NCBI RefSeq assembly: GCF_000758625.1 | Contig: NZ_CP009283.1 | Coordinates: forward strand, 4,475,501-4,539,500 | Direction of reading: 5' to 3' | Source: Paenibacillus sp. FSL R7-0273 | GTDB taxonomy: Bacteria > Bacillota > Bacilli > Paenibacillales > Paenibacillaceae | DNA length: 64,000 nucleotides | Shown here: positions 24,164 to 33,436 of the stretch, piece after piece | Numbering within the stretch: the stretch's first letter is position 1 | How the letters are laid out: the number at the start of each line of letters is the position of its first letter | Program-made: the position numbers and the translations under genes | The notes under the pieces: generated by a model | The model's input: only the letters and a program-made list of their open reading frames with translations | Databases searched by the model: none | What the model was told of the DNA's origin: nothing

Positions 24164-25248
24164 GCTGTGTCTCCGATGGACGATACAGTCACGCCTGCTC
24201 TGCTGCCGTCTGCCGGAATCCGATGCTCCTGTGCGTCGAAAAAGAATAACTGCTCCTTGTTCACATACAGCTTAACCGGCTCCAGGCTGCGCTCGGGACT
24301 GTCGAAGCATTTGACGGCTACGCTCTGCCCGCTTGTAAGCATTGCTTTGTAAATCACCTCTGAGCCAAGCAGCTCGCGGCTGCTAAGGATGGCATCCAGC
24401 TCAAGTATTTGTTCACTCACAAGTCCCGGCTCAGGCACAAATTTTGCTTTTTCCGGCCGGAACCCGAAGAATTTCGCCCCGTGCGGTGCTTCGCTAAGGA
24501 TGCCGCCTGACCTGGCAAGCTCCAGAATGTTCATTGGCGGCGTGCCGATAAAATGGCTGGTGAACATATTGCGCGGCTCATTGTAGATCCCGTGCGGTGT
24601 ATCCTCCTGCATAATCCGCCCGCCGTCCATCAGCACAATCTGTGTGCCCATGCTCATCGCTTCTACCTGATCATGCGTAACGTAGATGAAGGTCGCACCT
24701 AGCTTCTTATGCAGCTCGATTAGCTCAACGCGCATCTGCTGGCGGAGCTTAGCATCCAGGTTCGACAGCGGCTCATCCATGAGGAAGACCGCCGGCTTCT
24801 TGACCATCGCCCGGGCCAGCGCGACCCGCTGCCGTTCGCCGCCGGAGAGAAACTCCGGCTTTTTGTGCAGATGCTTGGTTAAGCCCACTGTCTCCGCAAT
24901 TTCAGTGATCAGGCGCTTTCGCTCGGCTTTGGGTACCTTGTTATTTTTCAATCCGTATTCGATGTTCTTCTCCACCGTCATTGTGGGGTACAGCGCATAA
25001 TTCTGAAAGACCATCGCCAGATTCCGTTTGCCCGGCTCCACCTGGTTCATGCTCTTGCCGCCGATGGAGATCAGGCCTCCGGTCTGCTCCTCCAGCCCGG
25101 CAATCATCCGCAGCGTCGTCGACTTTCCGCAGCCGGACGGCCCGACCAGCACGGTGAAGCTTCCGCTCTCAATCGTCAGATTTAGTCCTTCTATGATGCT
25201 TTTATCGCCGTAGGCTTTGCTTACGTTCTCCAGTACAATGCTGCTCAT
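24160..25248 (-). CDS. ABC transporter ATPase, UgpC/MsmX-like
   Basis: Energises the glycerophosphodiester-type importer and may serve other sugar importers, as MsmX does. 362 residues from the ATG at 25248 (MSSIVLENVSK), five bases after AGGAGGAAACC. Motifs: Walker A GPSGCGKST, Q-loop VFQNYALYP, signature LSGGERQRVALARA, Walker B VFLMDEP, and a C-terminal regulatory domain (about 235-360) of the MalK type. A ~190-bp repeat separates it from the upstream GDPD gene. Confidence 0.92.
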   Translation of the reverse strand: MSSIVLENVSKAYGDKSIIEGLNLTIESGSFTVLVGPSGCGKSTTLRMIAGLEEQTGGLISIGGKSMNQVEPGKRNLAMVFQNYALYPTMTVEKNIEYGLKNNKVPKAERKRLITEIAETVGLTKHLHKKPEFLSGGERQRVALARAMVKKPAVFLMDEPLSNLDAKLRQQMRVELIELHKKLGATFIYVTHDQVEAMSMGTQIVLMDGGRIMQEDTPHGIYNEPRNMFTSHFIGTPPMNILELARSGGILSEAPHGAKFFGFRPEKAKFVPEPGLVSEQILELDAILSSRELLGSEVIYKAMLTSGQSVAVKCFDSPERSLEPVKLYVNKEQLFFFDAQEHRIPADGSRAGVTVSSIGDTA

Positions 25249-25288
25249 GGTTTCCTCCTTTGGCGGGTTTAGTAACATTTGGGCTTCG

Positions 25289-25475
25289 CCGTGACTCCAG
25301 AGAATGTTTGGACTTCCGGCCGCTGTTGTCTGCAGATTTCTTGATTTATACCGTTCTTAACGGTGGAAATCCGCAGACTGCTTATGCTTCCGGAGCTAGT
25401 TTTTCTTCGAAAAGCTTTTAGGCGGTCGCTAACGCTCCTCCAGTTCCAAAATTCTCCTCCGCCACATCCCCTTAT
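25289..25475. repeat. Large imperfect-palindrome repeat element, copy 1
   Basis: Starts CCGTGACTCCAGAGAATG and ends CTCCGCCACATCCCCTTATT. Core hairpin: GTCTGCAGATTTC pairs with GAAATCCGCAGAC and encloses ACCGTT-CTT-AACGGT. The outer arms also pair in part. The same element lies at 51545-51696; copy 1 has about 38 extra bases between the core and the GGCGGTCGCT arm. It sits inside an operon, between the GDPD and ATPase genes. Confidence 0.85.
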
Positions 25476-25493
25476 TGTTAAATTCAGTCCAAA

Positions 25494-26237
25494 TTATACC
25501 GTCACCTTGCTCAGCGCCGCCACGCCGACATCCGGCCGGTTGGTCATAATCCTTGTCACTCCGAGCTGCTGCAGCCGCAGGATTTCCGCTTCATCATCCA
25601 CAGTCCATGGATTCACCTCATACCCGTTGCTCTTGGCTATTTCCATGAACGCTGCGTCCACGCCAAGGTAATACGGATGCAGCACATCTGCCCGGCAGCC
25701 GGCCGCATATTCATCCAGCCGGTAGTAGCTTTCCATGAAAGCAATCGCTGTCCGCAGGTCCGGATATTCGCGCTTTAACCGGGCCATCGCGTTATGGTTA
25801 ATGGAAGAGATTAGCGTCTGCTCCTGATAGCCGCTGGCTTTTACCAGCTCTGCTGTGCGGACGTTCACCTCACCGTAAGGATTGGCATAATCCTTAGTCT
25901 CAATGTTGATGTACAGCTGATGCTCCTTGGCGAACTGCATGACTTCCTTAAGCTCGGGAATCCGGCTGCCTTCGGTGCTGTACTCACCGCGGAAGGTGTA
26001 AGAGAAGTCATATTCCCGCAGCTCCGCCAGCGTCAGTTCGCTGACCCGGCCTGTGCCGTCCGAGGTACGGTCGATCGTATGATCATGAATAACGGCCAGC
26101 TTGCCGTCCCTGGTCAGCTGCACATCCAGCTCAATTCCTTGTGCCCCCATACGGCGGGCCAGCTCAAAGGAAGCGATCGTGTTCTCCGGCGCATAGGCGC
26201 TTGCCCCTCTGTGGGCCAGAATCGTGGTCTTGTTCAT
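25494..26237 (-). CDS. Glycerophosphodiester phosphodiesterase, copy A
   Basis: Hydrolyses glycerophosphodiesters to glycerol-3-phosphate and an alcohol. 247 residues without a signal peptide, so cytoplasmic and probably acting on imported substrate. GDPD motifs: HRGASAYAPENT at 8-19, ELDVQLTRDGKLAVIHD (in part) at 37-53 with the metal ligands E and D, and later NIETK. Ends in VNPWTVDDEAEI, conserved in the family. Four bases separate it from the paralogous gene upstream. Confidence 0.92.
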   Translation of the reverse strand: MNKTTILAHRGASAYAPENTIASFELARRMGAQGIELDVQLTRDGKLAVIHDHTIDRTSDGTGRVSELTLAELREYDFSYTFRGEYSTEGSRIPELKEVMQFAKEHQLYINIETKDYANPYGEVNVRTAELVKASGYQEQTLISSINHNAMARLKREYPDLRTAIAFMESYYRLDEYAAGCRADVLHPYYLGVDAAFMEIAKSNGYEVNPWTVDDEAEILRLQQLGVTRIMTNRPDVGVAALSKVTV

Positions 26238-26241
26238 TGCG

Positions 26242-26976
26242 CTACCCTCTCAGCCCGATGCAGACATCCGGCCGGTCCGTAATAATCGCATCCACTCCGG
26301 CCGCCAGCATCCAGCCGATATGCTCAGGCTCATTCACCGTCCAGGCGTTGACCTGCACTCCGGCAGCGCGAGCTTCGTCCACAGCCTCACGGTTCACTCC
26401 AAAGAACACCGGATGCAGCGCATCAGCCTTGGTCAGCCGGGCGTATTCAGCCCCCTGGTACAGTCCGGCAATGTACAGCAGCCCTGTTTTCATCTCAGGA
26501 TACTCATTCTTCAGCCTCACCATCGAGTAATGATTGAAGGAGGAGAAAATCACCTGCTCCGTCAGCCCGTATTCCCGCACCAGCTCAGCTGCTGCGCCGG
26601 GAAGTCCGGCGTACAGCTCCATTTTGGACAGGATATCCTTGACCTCAATGTTCAGATACAGCCCGTGCTCCTTCACCAGCTCCAGCACCTCGCGGAGCGT
26701 AGGGATGCGTGCAGTTGTATATTTTTCTGCAAAACCCTTATTGAAATTAAAGGCTTTCAGCTCCTCCAAGGTGTAAGAGGTAATATCTCCCTGTCCGTCC
26801 GAGGTCCGGTCGATGCTGTCATCATGAATGACGACAATTTCCCCGTCCTTGCTGAGATTAATATCGATTTCAAAACCGTCCGCCCCCTGCTCAACCGCCA
26901 GCCGGAAGGCTTCCATCGTATTCTCAGGGGCATAAGCGCTTGCTCCGCGGTGGGCCAAAACCTTGCAGTTGTTCAT
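26242..26976 (-). CDS. Glycerophosphodiester phosphodiesterase, copy B
   Basis: Paralogue of the next gene: same motifs HRGASAYAPENT, EIDINLSKDGEIVVIHD (in part), NIEVKD, and VNAWTVNEPEHI, but clearly diverged elsewhere, so an old duplication rather than a recent one. 244 residues, cytoplasmic. Two tandem enzymes may handle different head groups (choline, ethanolamine, glycerol); this is inference. Confidence 0.92.
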   Translation of the reverse strand: MNNCKVLAHRGASAYAPENTMEAFRLAVEQGADGFEIDINLSKDGEIVVIHDDSIDRTSDGQGDITSYTLEELKAFNFNKGFAEKYTTARIPTLREVLELVKEHGLYLNIEVKDILSKMELYAGLPGAAAELVREYGLTEQVIFSSFNHYSMVRLKNEYPEMKTGLLYIAGLYQGAEYARLTKADALHPVFFGVNREAVDEARAAGVQVNAWTVNEPEHIGWMLAAGVDAIITDRPDVCIGLRG

Positions 26977-27003
26977 AATCTGTTCAACCTCCTCATAATG
27001 GGT

Positions 27004-27810
27004 TTAGCTTGTTCTTTCATGTATGATCCCCGGCAAAACAATATCGGCCAGCGTGTCCAGCACATAATGCGGCTCAATCTGCATCCGCTCAATGTCCGAG
27101 CGGGAGCTCACTCCCGTTAGCACCAATGCGGTGTGCATCCCGCTGCTATGGCCCATCAGAATATCCGTCTCCAGCCGGTCGCCGACCATCAGGCATTGCT
27201 CCGGGGCAAGCCCCAGCTTGTGCAGTGCTTCCCGGGCGTAGTACAATGACGGCTTGCCCATCACCAGCTCGGACGGCTTCCCCGCTGCGATCTCCAGCGC
27301 CTTGACGATGGCCCAGGTATCCGGGATATATCCGCCCGGCACCGGGCAGACCGGATCGGGATTCACAGCGACCAGCTTTGCCCCCGATCTTGCCGCGGTC
27401 ATTCCGAGCCGCAGCTTCTCGTAAGTGAAGCTCCGGTCCATGCCGATCAGCACATGCGTTGCCGCTGCCGGTTCATCCGTAACAGCCACGCCGCACTGCT
27501 CCATCTGCCTGTGCATCACCTCTTCGCCGACCAGGTACAGCCTCGCCTCCGGCTCCTGCCTGGCAAAATACATCCCGCTGACATAAAGCGCGGTCAAGAT
27601 TTCCTCTTCCCGGCAGCTCAGGCCCATTGCGGCCAGCCGGTTCAGACAATCCAGCGGGGTGTGCACCGCGCTGTTGGTGAGGAAAAGAATTTTTTTGCCG
27701 CGCCTGCGCAGCTCTGTTACTGCCTGCTCCACTCCCGGAAGCAGCTGGTCGCCAATGAACACAGTTCCATCCAGGTCAAAGCAATATGCCTCATACGAAG
27801 CGATGTCCAT
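27004..27810 (-). CDS. NagD-like HAD phosphatase (4-nitrophenylphosphatase/glycerol-phosphate type)
   Basis: HAD phosphatase of subfamily IIA, 268 residues from the ATG at 27810 (MDIASYEAYCFDLDG), chosen because GAGGTGG stands six bases before it. Motifs: DLDGTVFIG, FLTNSA (motif II), MGKPSLYY with the lysine, and MVGDRLETDILMG (motif IV). Relatives dephosphorylate small phosphates including glycerol-3-phosphate in some species. At the head of the GDPD-Ugp genes it may remove phosphate from G3P released by the GDPDs. Confidence 0.88.
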   Translation of the reverse strand: MDIASYEAYCFDLDGTVFIGDQLLPGVEQAVTELRRRGKKILFLTNSAVHTPLDCLNRLAAMGLSCREEEILTALYVSGMYFARQEPEARLYLVGEEVMHRQMEQCGVAVTDEPAAATHVLIGMDRSFTYEKLRLGMTAARSGAKLVAVNPDPVCPVPGGYIPDTWAIVKALEIAAGKPSELVMGKPSLYYAREALHKLGLAPEQCLMVGDRLETDILMGHSSGMHTALVLTGVSSRSDIERMQIEPHYVLDTLADIVLPGIIHERTS

Positions 27811-27862
27811 CTGCGGCCACCTCATTTCTCTCATATTGCCGGTACAACCGGAATTTTGCGCA

Positions 27863-27891
27863 CAAAAAAACCAGCTTCAGAAAGGAAGCCC
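27863..27891 (-). terminator. Intrinsic terminator between glpP and the GDPD-Ugp genes (candidate antitermination site)
   Basis: On the minus strand GGCTTC and GAAGCT form a short stem followed by GGTTTTTTTG. It lies 20-50 bases after the glpP stop and about 50 bases before the phosphatase start. GlpP proteins allow read-through at such leader terminators when G3P is present, so this may be the control point of the operon. Confidence 0.6.
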
Positions 27892-27914
27892 TCCTCTACG
27901 CATATAGGCATACG

Positions 27915-28529
27915 TTAGATCGGAACACCAATTTCTGACCGCTGGGTTTTCTCATCGTCTCCACCCCGGGGTGCTGTATGTAGTTTCAGTTCTTTCCATA
28001 ATGACGCGTCGCCGATGGATACATAGTCTGCGCCGCTTTCCAGTGCACTGCTGATTTCTGCCTCGTGCCGGATCAACCCGCCGACAATTAAAGGCTGCTT
28101 GATTCGCTGCTTCATCTCTCTGATAATCCTCGGCATTAGACCGGGCATCAGCTCGACTTCATCCGGATTGCTCGACTTAATCATACGCAGCGCGGTTTCT
28201 ATTGCCGCCGAATCGATTGCGAATACCCGCTGGATACTGGCTAGCCCATGCTGTCTGGCTGTGGTGATGGCATTGCTTTTGGTAGTAATAATTCCGTCTA
28301 CCTTAAAAGCCTCCGCCAGATACTGGATCGCCGCCGCATCCCGCCCGATTCCGCCGACCATCTCGACGTGTACAAAAACCTGCTTGCCCGCTTCCTGCAA
28401 TGGCCGTACAAGCTGTCCCAGATTGTTAATGTTGCCGGTCATCAGGTTTACCCTTTTAACCGTGCAGCTTATAGCCTGCCTGATCTGCGATTCTTCTGTA
28501 ATGGAAGCAATGATGGGGTTATGCTTCAT
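27915..28529 (-). CDS. glpP: Glycerol-3-phosphate-responsive antiterminator GlpP
   Basis: RNA-binding antiterminator that, with glycerol-3-phosphate, lets transcription pass leader terminators. About 204 residues; ATG at 28529 (MKHNPIIAS) is preferred to a GTG four codons upstream because of GGGAG spacing. Family features: PIIASI near the start, VFVHVEMVGGIGRD, GIITTKSNAI, FAIDSAAIET, ELMPGLMPRII and VGGLIRHEAEI, all diagnostic. It heads the glycerophosphodiester genes on the same strand, with a terminator immediately downstream. Confidence 0.92.
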   Translation of the reverse strand: MKHNPIIASITEESQIRQAISCTVKRVNLMTGNINNLGQLVRPLQEAGKQVFVHVEMVGGIGRDAAAIQYLAEAFKVDGIITTKSNAITTARQHGLASIQRVFAIDSAAIETALRMIKSSNPDEVELMPGLMPRIIREMKQRIKQPLIVGGLIRHEAEISSALESGADYVSIGDASLWKELKLHTAPRGGDDEKTQRSEIGVPI

Positions 28530-28715
28530 CGCGAGGCACACTCCCTTTCGCTTATCGCCTGGTCACCGGCTTGTATGGCTTCCGGCCCTGAAACCAATGT
28601 TACAGCTCTTTTGTTGGCCCCGTATTCGGGCTATGTAAAAGTTAGTGTTAACGGGGACGCAGATATTTTGCTTTCTTTTAACCAAATGATTGAGAACCTG
28701 CCTGCATTGCCGCAC

Positions 28716-28744
28716 ACAAAAAGGACACCACCGGAGTGATGCCT
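28716..28744 (-). terminator. Terminator of the UPF0173 gene
   Basis: On the minus strand GGCATCAC pairs with GTGGTGTCC (one bulge) and is followed by TTTTTG. Confidence 0.6.
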
Positions 28745-28773
28745 CTCTGCACATTCTATATAGTTACAGATAG

Positions 28774-29466
28774 TTAGAGCTCCAGACTTCCGCCGTATTC
28801 AAGCGCAGTACCGGGAATTCCTTCCTTAGCCAAAGCATCCACAAAGCTTGCCACATCCTGACGGATCGGCGGGAAGGTGTTGTAATGCACCGGCAGCACA
28901 TGCTTGGCGTTCAGCCATTTGGCAGCAATCAGCGCATGCTCCGGCCCCATCGTGAAATGTCCGCCCATCGGGAGAATCGCCAGGTCGATGTTATACAGCT
29001 CGCCGAACATTTTCATATCGCTGAACAGCCCGGTGTCGCCGGCATGCAGTACGGTTTTACCTTCCGCTTCAATAATGAAGCCCGCAGGCATCCCGCCGTA
29101 AATAATCTGCTGCTCATCGTCCAGTGTAATGCCGCTGGTATGGAAAGCGTGAATCATTGTTGCTTTGGCAAATCCGAGGTCCACCGTTCCCCCGATGTTC
29201 ATTCCAATGGTCTGCTCTACACCCTTCCACCCGATATACGTAGCCAGTTCCACAGTTGCCACTACCGGCGCGTTATTCGCAATCGCAATCGGCGCAGCAT
29301 CCAGAATATGATCCGCATGCGCATGGGTCAGCAGCACCGCATCAGTCTTAATATCCTCAGGCTTCGTCACCGCAGCCGGGTTACCGCTAATAAAAGGATC
29401 GATAATCAGCGACTTATCGCCTACCTCAAGCTGTACACAGGAATGGCCGTGAAAAATAATCTTCAT
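28774..29466 (-). CDS. UPF0173 metal-dependent hydrolase (metallo-beta-lactamase fold)
   Basis: 230-residue cytoplasmic hydrolase of the YtkL type. The zinc motif THAHADHI near residue 50 (HxHxDH) and later HAGDTG and LPVHYNTFPP give the metal site of the fold. Length matches UPF0173 members (about 225-230). Substrate not known; relatives to UlaG act on lactones or cyclic phosphates. Divergent from the PaaX-family regulator gene. Confidence 0.88.
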   Translation of the reverse strand: MKIIFHGHSCVQLEVGDKSLIIDPFISGNPAAVTKPEDIKTDAVLLTHAHADHILDAAPIAIANNAPVVATVELATYIGWKGVEQTIGMNIGGTVDLGFAKATMIHAFHTSGITLDDEQQIIYGGMPAGFIIEAEGKTVLHAGDTGLFSDMKMFGELYNIDLAILPMGGHFTMGPEHALIAAKWLNAKHVLPVHYNTFPPIRQDVASFVDALAKEGIPGTALEYGGSLEL

Positions 29467-29612
29467 CTCTTATCTCTCCTCTTCTACTATCAAAGTGATG
29501 GACTTACCGTGCAAAAGCATATCGTTTACGTTACAATGACAAATGAGCATGGACAGGCGCTGCAACAGTTGCGGTTTCCCCTGCTTCCACCACTCAATAT
29601 ATCTATTTTTAT

Positions 29613-29643
29613 AACGAACGTCTATATTTATAATATATTCGTA
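29613..29643. promoter_or_regulatory. Palindromic AT-rich site upstream of the PaaX-family gene
   Basis: ACGAACGTCTATA...TATATTCGT forms an imperfect palindrome with ACGAA/TTCGT ends about 27 bases apart. It stands 30-60 bases before the regulator start in the divergent region, a natural place for autoregulation. Confidence 0.35.
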
Positions 29644-29673
29644 ATCACTACCTGTCAAGAGAGGCGTGAGAAC

Positions 29674-30459
29674 GTGCTGTCTGTCGAAAAAACCATGCTT
29701 TTCCTGCTGTCCCGCGTGGACCGGATGAGCGCCCAGCAATTTGTCGAAATCTATGAACTGAGAGGCTACACCTCTACCTATATCCGCAACAGCCTGTCCC
29801 GCCTGAAAAAAGAGGGCTACATCGCTTCACCGGTCCGTTCCCTGTATTGCATCACTTCTACCGGACGCGCCTACATCAAATCCATTAACAGCAAACCGGC
29901 CCGTTATGAGCAGCAGTGGGATCATACCTGGGATGTGGTCATGCTCGAGGTGCCGGAGCAGGAGCGCAAGAAACGGGATGCTTTTCGTACGGCCATTCTG
30001 CAGCTTGGCTATGGGCTTCTATATAACAGTGTCTACATCTCCCCCTGGAATTACCGCCAGGAAGTGACGGAGTATGTGGAGAGCCTGCAGCTCACCGGCA
30101 ATGTCTCCATTCTGCGCGGGGAGTTTGCGGAAGGAGCCATTACCCCGGCCAAGGCCTGGCACATCTGGCAGCTGGATAAGCTCGAAGCCCTTTACTTAGA
30201 CAAAAGCGCCTGGATCTCCCGGGAGTTTATCCCGCTTGCAGATGACGCCATCCGCAGCGGTGAGGCACTGCCGCTGTTCCTGCTGTTCCTGCAGATCGGC
30301 GAGGAGATGAGCGGCCTGATTATGGCCGACCCTTCCCTGCCGGATGAGCTGCTGCCTGAAGGCTGGCCCGGCAAAGCCGTTATCGCCGAACTACAGGCCC
30401 AGTGGCACAGGGTGGCTGCAGCGATACCGCGTGATTCTTTTTACGCTCAGTTTACCTGA
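29674..30459 (+). CDS. PaaX-family transcriptional regulator
   Basis: 261-residue regulator with an N-terminal winged helix (SRVDRMSAQQFVEIYELRGY onward, in part) and the central and C-terminal PaaX-like domains (EQQWDHTWDVVMLEVPE; LGYGLLYNSVYISPWN). Start GTG at 29674 is chosen because the frame upstream, although open, crosses the divergent promoter region and codes for basic, unlikely sequence. PaaX proteins repress aromatic-acid catabolism genes in Proteobacteria; in Bacillota the targets are mostly unknown and no such genes are nearby. Confidence 0.82.
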   Translation: MLSVEKTMLFLLSRVDRMSAQQFVEIYELRGYTSTYIRNSLSRLKKEGYIASPVRSLYCITSTGRAYIKSINSKPARYEQQWDHTWDVVMLEVPEQERKKRDAFRTAILQLGYGLLYNSVYISPWNYRQEVTEYVESLQLTGNVSILRGEFAEGAITPAKAWHIWQLDKLEALYLDKSAWISREFIPLADDAIRSGEALPLFLLFLQIGEEMSGLIMADPSLPDELLPEGWPGKAVIAELQAQWHRVAAAIPRDSFYAQFT

Positions 30460-30486
30460 GATAGCAGGCTGGGCCGGAAACCAAGG

Positions 30487-30524
30487 GAAAAAGGGGCAGC
30501 CCGATTGCGGGCTGTCCCTTTAGT
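30487..30524. terminator. Bidirectional terminator between convergent genes
   Basis: AGGGGCAGCCCG pairs with CGGGCTGTCCCT around ATTG, with T runs on the minus side. Confidence 0.75.
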
Positions 30525-30531
30525 GTTTCAA

Positions 30532-32640
30532 TTATACCTGCCGGCCGGTAGCCAGCAGCTCTTTGACTGCATCTAGGCTGGTAAGCGGGGCCCGGCAGGC
30601 AAAATTACGGCATTCGTAGGCCGTAGCCTGCCCGTCCACCGCCGGCTTATCCTGTAGATGAGGCAGGAGCTTGTGAAGGTCTTCGCCGTCACTGCCAGCA
30701 TAGTTAACAATCATAGAGGCATCCGGCAGGTAAGTCTGCTGGACCTGAGCCAGCATGCTATGCAGCACCGGGTCCTCCAGCTTGCCGGACAGCACCCATT
30801 CGCGTCCGCCGGACAGCAGCGCCAGATGCGCCTGCAGGTACATTGAATAGCCCGGCGGATATTCTCCCGCCGCAGAAGCCAGTACCGCAGCCGTCCGCTC
30901 AGCTATCGCCTTCAGCTCCACATCCTGCGTAATCACCGACAGCTTGTACAGTTGCTTGGCTGCAACCGAGTTGCCGGACGGCAGGGCGCCATCATATAGC
31001 TCCTTCGAGCGGATAGGCAGCTCTTCCCCATCTATGCCGGTGAAGAAAAAGCCGCCGCCTTCCTCGTCGCTGAACAGCGCAAGCAATCCATCCTTCAGCT
31101 GCAGCGCCCGGTCCAGATGGACTACTTGGCCTGTAGCTTCATATAGCTCAGTCAGGCCCCAGATCAGAAAGGCATAGTCATCCACATAGGCCGGAATCGC
31201 CGCTTCCCCGTCACGGTAACGGGCCAGCAGGCGGCCATCCTCACGCCGGCGCAGCTGCTCCCAGATGAAATCTGCCGCTGCTGCCGCAGCCTTGGCATAT
31301 TCCGGCTTTTGCAGCGCTTTTGCGCCTTTCGCCAGCGCTGCGATCATCAGGCCGTTCCAGGCGGTTAGCACCTTATCATCCTTCAACGGATGAATCCGCT
31401 CCTCGCGGTAAGCGAACAGCTTCTCTCGCCACTCCCCGGTCCGCGTCTTCATGCCAAGCGGATTCATACCCATCCTTTCAGCCATGTCCTCCGGCAGGCC
31501 CTGCAGCAGGTTAGGAATATTCGCACCCTCGAAATTGCCCTCAGGTGTAATGCCGTACACATGGCAATACGAGTGCATATCCTCCAGATCCAGCGCTTCC
31601 GCCAGCTCATCGCGGGTGAAGACGTAGAATTTGCCTTCAACGCCTTCGGAATCAGCATCCTCGGCAGAGTAAAATGCCCCTTCAGGCGAAGTCATATCGC
31701 GCCGCACATACGTAAAGATCTGCTCGGCAATCTCCGCATACAGCGGCTTCCCGGTAATCTGGAAAGCCTCCAGATAAGCGATGGCCAGCAACGCGTTATC
31801 GTAGAGCATTTTCTCAAAATGCGGCACCAGCCACTCCCGGTCCGTAGAGTAGCGGGAAAATCCAAAGCCGATGTGGTCGTAAATCCCGCCGCGATACATA
31901 CTGTCCAGCGTCTTCTCCACCATCCGCAGCGCTTCCGGCTGCTGATAAGTCTGGCTGTACGCCAGCAGGAACGACAGATTATGCGGCGTCGGGAACTTCG
32001 GCGCATTGCCGAAGCCGCCGTACTCCTCGTCGAACTGGCGCTGGTACAGCTGGAATGCTTCATGCAGCAGCTCTTCGCCGGGCAGCGCTCCGCTATCCCC
32101 GCCTGCTTGCTGGGCATTCTTGCGGTCCAGCTCCTGCAAGCTTGCGAGCAGATCATCGCCGAGCTTGTCCAGCGCATCGCCGTCCTGCTCCCACTTCGTA
32201 TGGATCTGCTCCAGAATATCCATCAGCCCGATTCGCCCCAGCATCCGCCGTTTCGGGAAATATGTTCCCGCATAAAACGGCTTCTTGTCCGGCGTCAGCA
32301 GCACCGTCAGCGGCCATCCCCCGCTCCCGGTCAGCGCCTGACACACCGACATATACAGCCCGTCAATATCCGGCCGCTCCTCGCGGTCGACTTTGATGGC
32401 TACGAAGTTGTCGTTAAGGAGCTTGGCGACATCCTGGTCTTCGAAGGACTCGCGCTCCATTACGTGGCACCAATGGCAAGTCGAATAGCCGACGGATAGG
32501 AAGATCGGCTTGTTCTCCGCCTGCGCCTTGGCAAAAGCCTCCTCCCCCCATGGATACCAATCCACGGGGTTGTGGGCGTGCTGAAGCAGGTAGGGTGATT
32601 TTTCGTTTGCTAATCTATTAGGTACATTTTGAGTTGTCAT
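30532..32640 (-). CDS. YyaL-like thioredoxin-domain/six-hairpin protein (DUF255)
   Basis: About 702 residues from ATG 32640 ([20 protein letters not shown]), with AGGGG before it. The first 160 residues are a thioredoxin-like DUF255 domain with the STCHWCHVM motif (CxxC at about 56-59). The rest is an alpha/alpha toroid related to N-acylglucosamine 2-epimerases and six-hairpin glycosidases. Conserved from bacteria to human (SSP411/spermatogenesis-associated protein 20); biochemical role not established. Cytoplasmic; single-gene unit. Confidence 0.9.
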   Translation of the reverse strand: MTTQNVPNRLANEKSPYLLQHAHNPVDWYPWGEEAFAKAQAENKPIFLSVGYSTCHWCHVMERESFEDQDVAKLLNDNFVAIKVDREERPDIDGLYMSVCQALTGSGGWPLTVLLTPDKKPFYAGTYFPKRRMLGRIGLMDILEQIHTKWEQDGDALDKLGDDLLASLQELDRKNAQQAGGDSGALPGEELLHEAFQLYQRQFDEEYGGFGNAPKFPTPHNLSFLLAYSQTYQQPEALRMVEKTLDSMYRGGIYDHIGFGFSRYSTDREWLVPHFEKMLYDNALLAIAYLEAFQITGKPLYAEIAEQIFTYVRRDMTSPEGAFYSAEDADSEGVEGKFYVFTRDELAEALDLEDMHSYCHVYGITPEGNFEGANIPNLLQGLPEDMAERMGMNPLGMKTRTGEWREKLFAYREERIHPLKDDKVLTAWNGLMIAALAKGAKALQKPEYAKAAAAAADFIWEQLRRREDGRLLARYRDGEAAIPAYVDDYAFLIWGLTELYEATGQVVHLDRALQLKDGLLALFSDEEGGGFFFTGIDGEELPIRSKELYDGALPSGNSVAAKQLYKLSVITQDVELKAIAERTAAVLASAAGEYPPGYSMYLQAHLALLSGGREWVLSGKLEDPVLHSMLAQVQQTYLPDASMIVNYAGSDGEDLHKLLPHLQDKPAVDGQATAYECRNFACRAPLTSLDAVKELLATGRQV

Positions 32641-32732
32641 GGGGCATCCCCTCATTTCGGCTGATTTAGGTAAAGTACGTCTAGGGTTAGTTTACCCAAA
32701 AAGGTGGGGGAAGGCGCAGGTAAAGGAAAAAA

Positions 32733-32760
32733 GGTAGCTCCATATGACATGGGCTACCTC
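32733..32760 (-). terminator. Terminator downstream of the toxin-immunity pair
   Basis: On the minus strand GGTAGCCCAT pairs with ATGGAGCTACC around GTCAT and is followed by TTTTTT. It is about 200 bases beyond the immunity gene stop; nothing else certain is seen in 32641-32955. Confidence 0.7.
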
Positions 32761-32955
32761 TATAGATTACTATTATGGAGGTTTTTATTACGGAGAGAAA
32801 TCGATAGACAGACTCATCATCCAGAATAGATGCGGATTTAAGACCATTAAGAACATAAATGATTTGATGAAAGAGTTATTTTATTGTATCTACCTGGAGG
32901 ATATGTAACGAAAGCCGACTGTAACAAAACAGCCGACCAATTTGTACTAGCCTAT

Positions 32956-33432
32956 CTAATTATGTTCTTGATTCTTTAAATAATCATCAAGCTTTTTCTG
33001 ATAATATTCATCAGATGGATATATCCCTAGAACTTCATACTTCCATACTACTTTTTGAAGACCTAATCCCAGCTTATATTTTCCTTTGTAGTCAAAATCA
33101 ATGCTAAATTTGCCTGTATTATCTAAATACATCGTTAAACTTGACCAATCTTCAAGGGATATTTTTTTAGATTCTGCATGTAGGGCATCGAAATATTGTC
33201 CCAGTTCACTTAGCATATCATTATATATACTTTCTTCAACCTCATAGGTTTCAGGAATATTATGCGAATATACTAATCTATTTAACGTCTGTGATTCATA
33301 ATAAAAGTAAATTGTTCTTGAATCTGAAAGGATTTCTGCATAAAGGTAGATTTTCTTCCACTCATCTGGAATTATCTCAACAAGTTTTTCTGCTATCAAT
33401 TGATATAATCTTTCTAAAGTGTCTGTTGACAT
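32956..33432 (-). CDS. DUF600 (YezG-type) immunity protein
   Basis: Predicted cytoplasmic antidote to the nuclease toxin encoded just upstream. 158 residues from ATG 33432 (MSTDTLERLYQLIAEKL); GGAGGATG lies inside the toxin's last codons, so the pair is translationally coupled, with 4 bases between toxin stop and this start. Family features: LYQLIAEKLVEIIPDEWKKIYLYAE (in part), YFYYES, YSHNIPE, and LTMYLDNTGKFSIDFDY (in part). DUF600 proteins such as YezG pair with YeeF-like nuclease toxins in Bacillus, the same pairing as here. Confidence 0.85.
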   Translation of the reverse strand: MSTDTLERLYQLIAEKLVEIIPDEWKKIYLYAEILSDSRTIYFYYESQTLNRLVYSHNIPETYEVEESIYNDMLSELGQYFDALHAESKKISLEDWSSLTMYLDNTGKFSIDFDYKGKYKLGLGLQKVVWKYEVLGIYPSDEYYQKKLDDYLKNQEHN

Positions 33433-33436
33433 GAAA

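Noticed and set aside
28885..29673. Upstream extension of the PaaX-family frame
   Set aside because: The frame is open but runs antisense through the UPF0173 gene and the divergent promoter region; the protein there is arginine- and histidine-rich and unlikely.
32744..32908. 54-codon plus-strand frame (MTWATSIDYYYGGFYYGEKS at its start)
   Set aside because: Looks slightly protein-like but has no convincing ribosome site and begins inside the loop of a terminator hairpin; could be a remnant.
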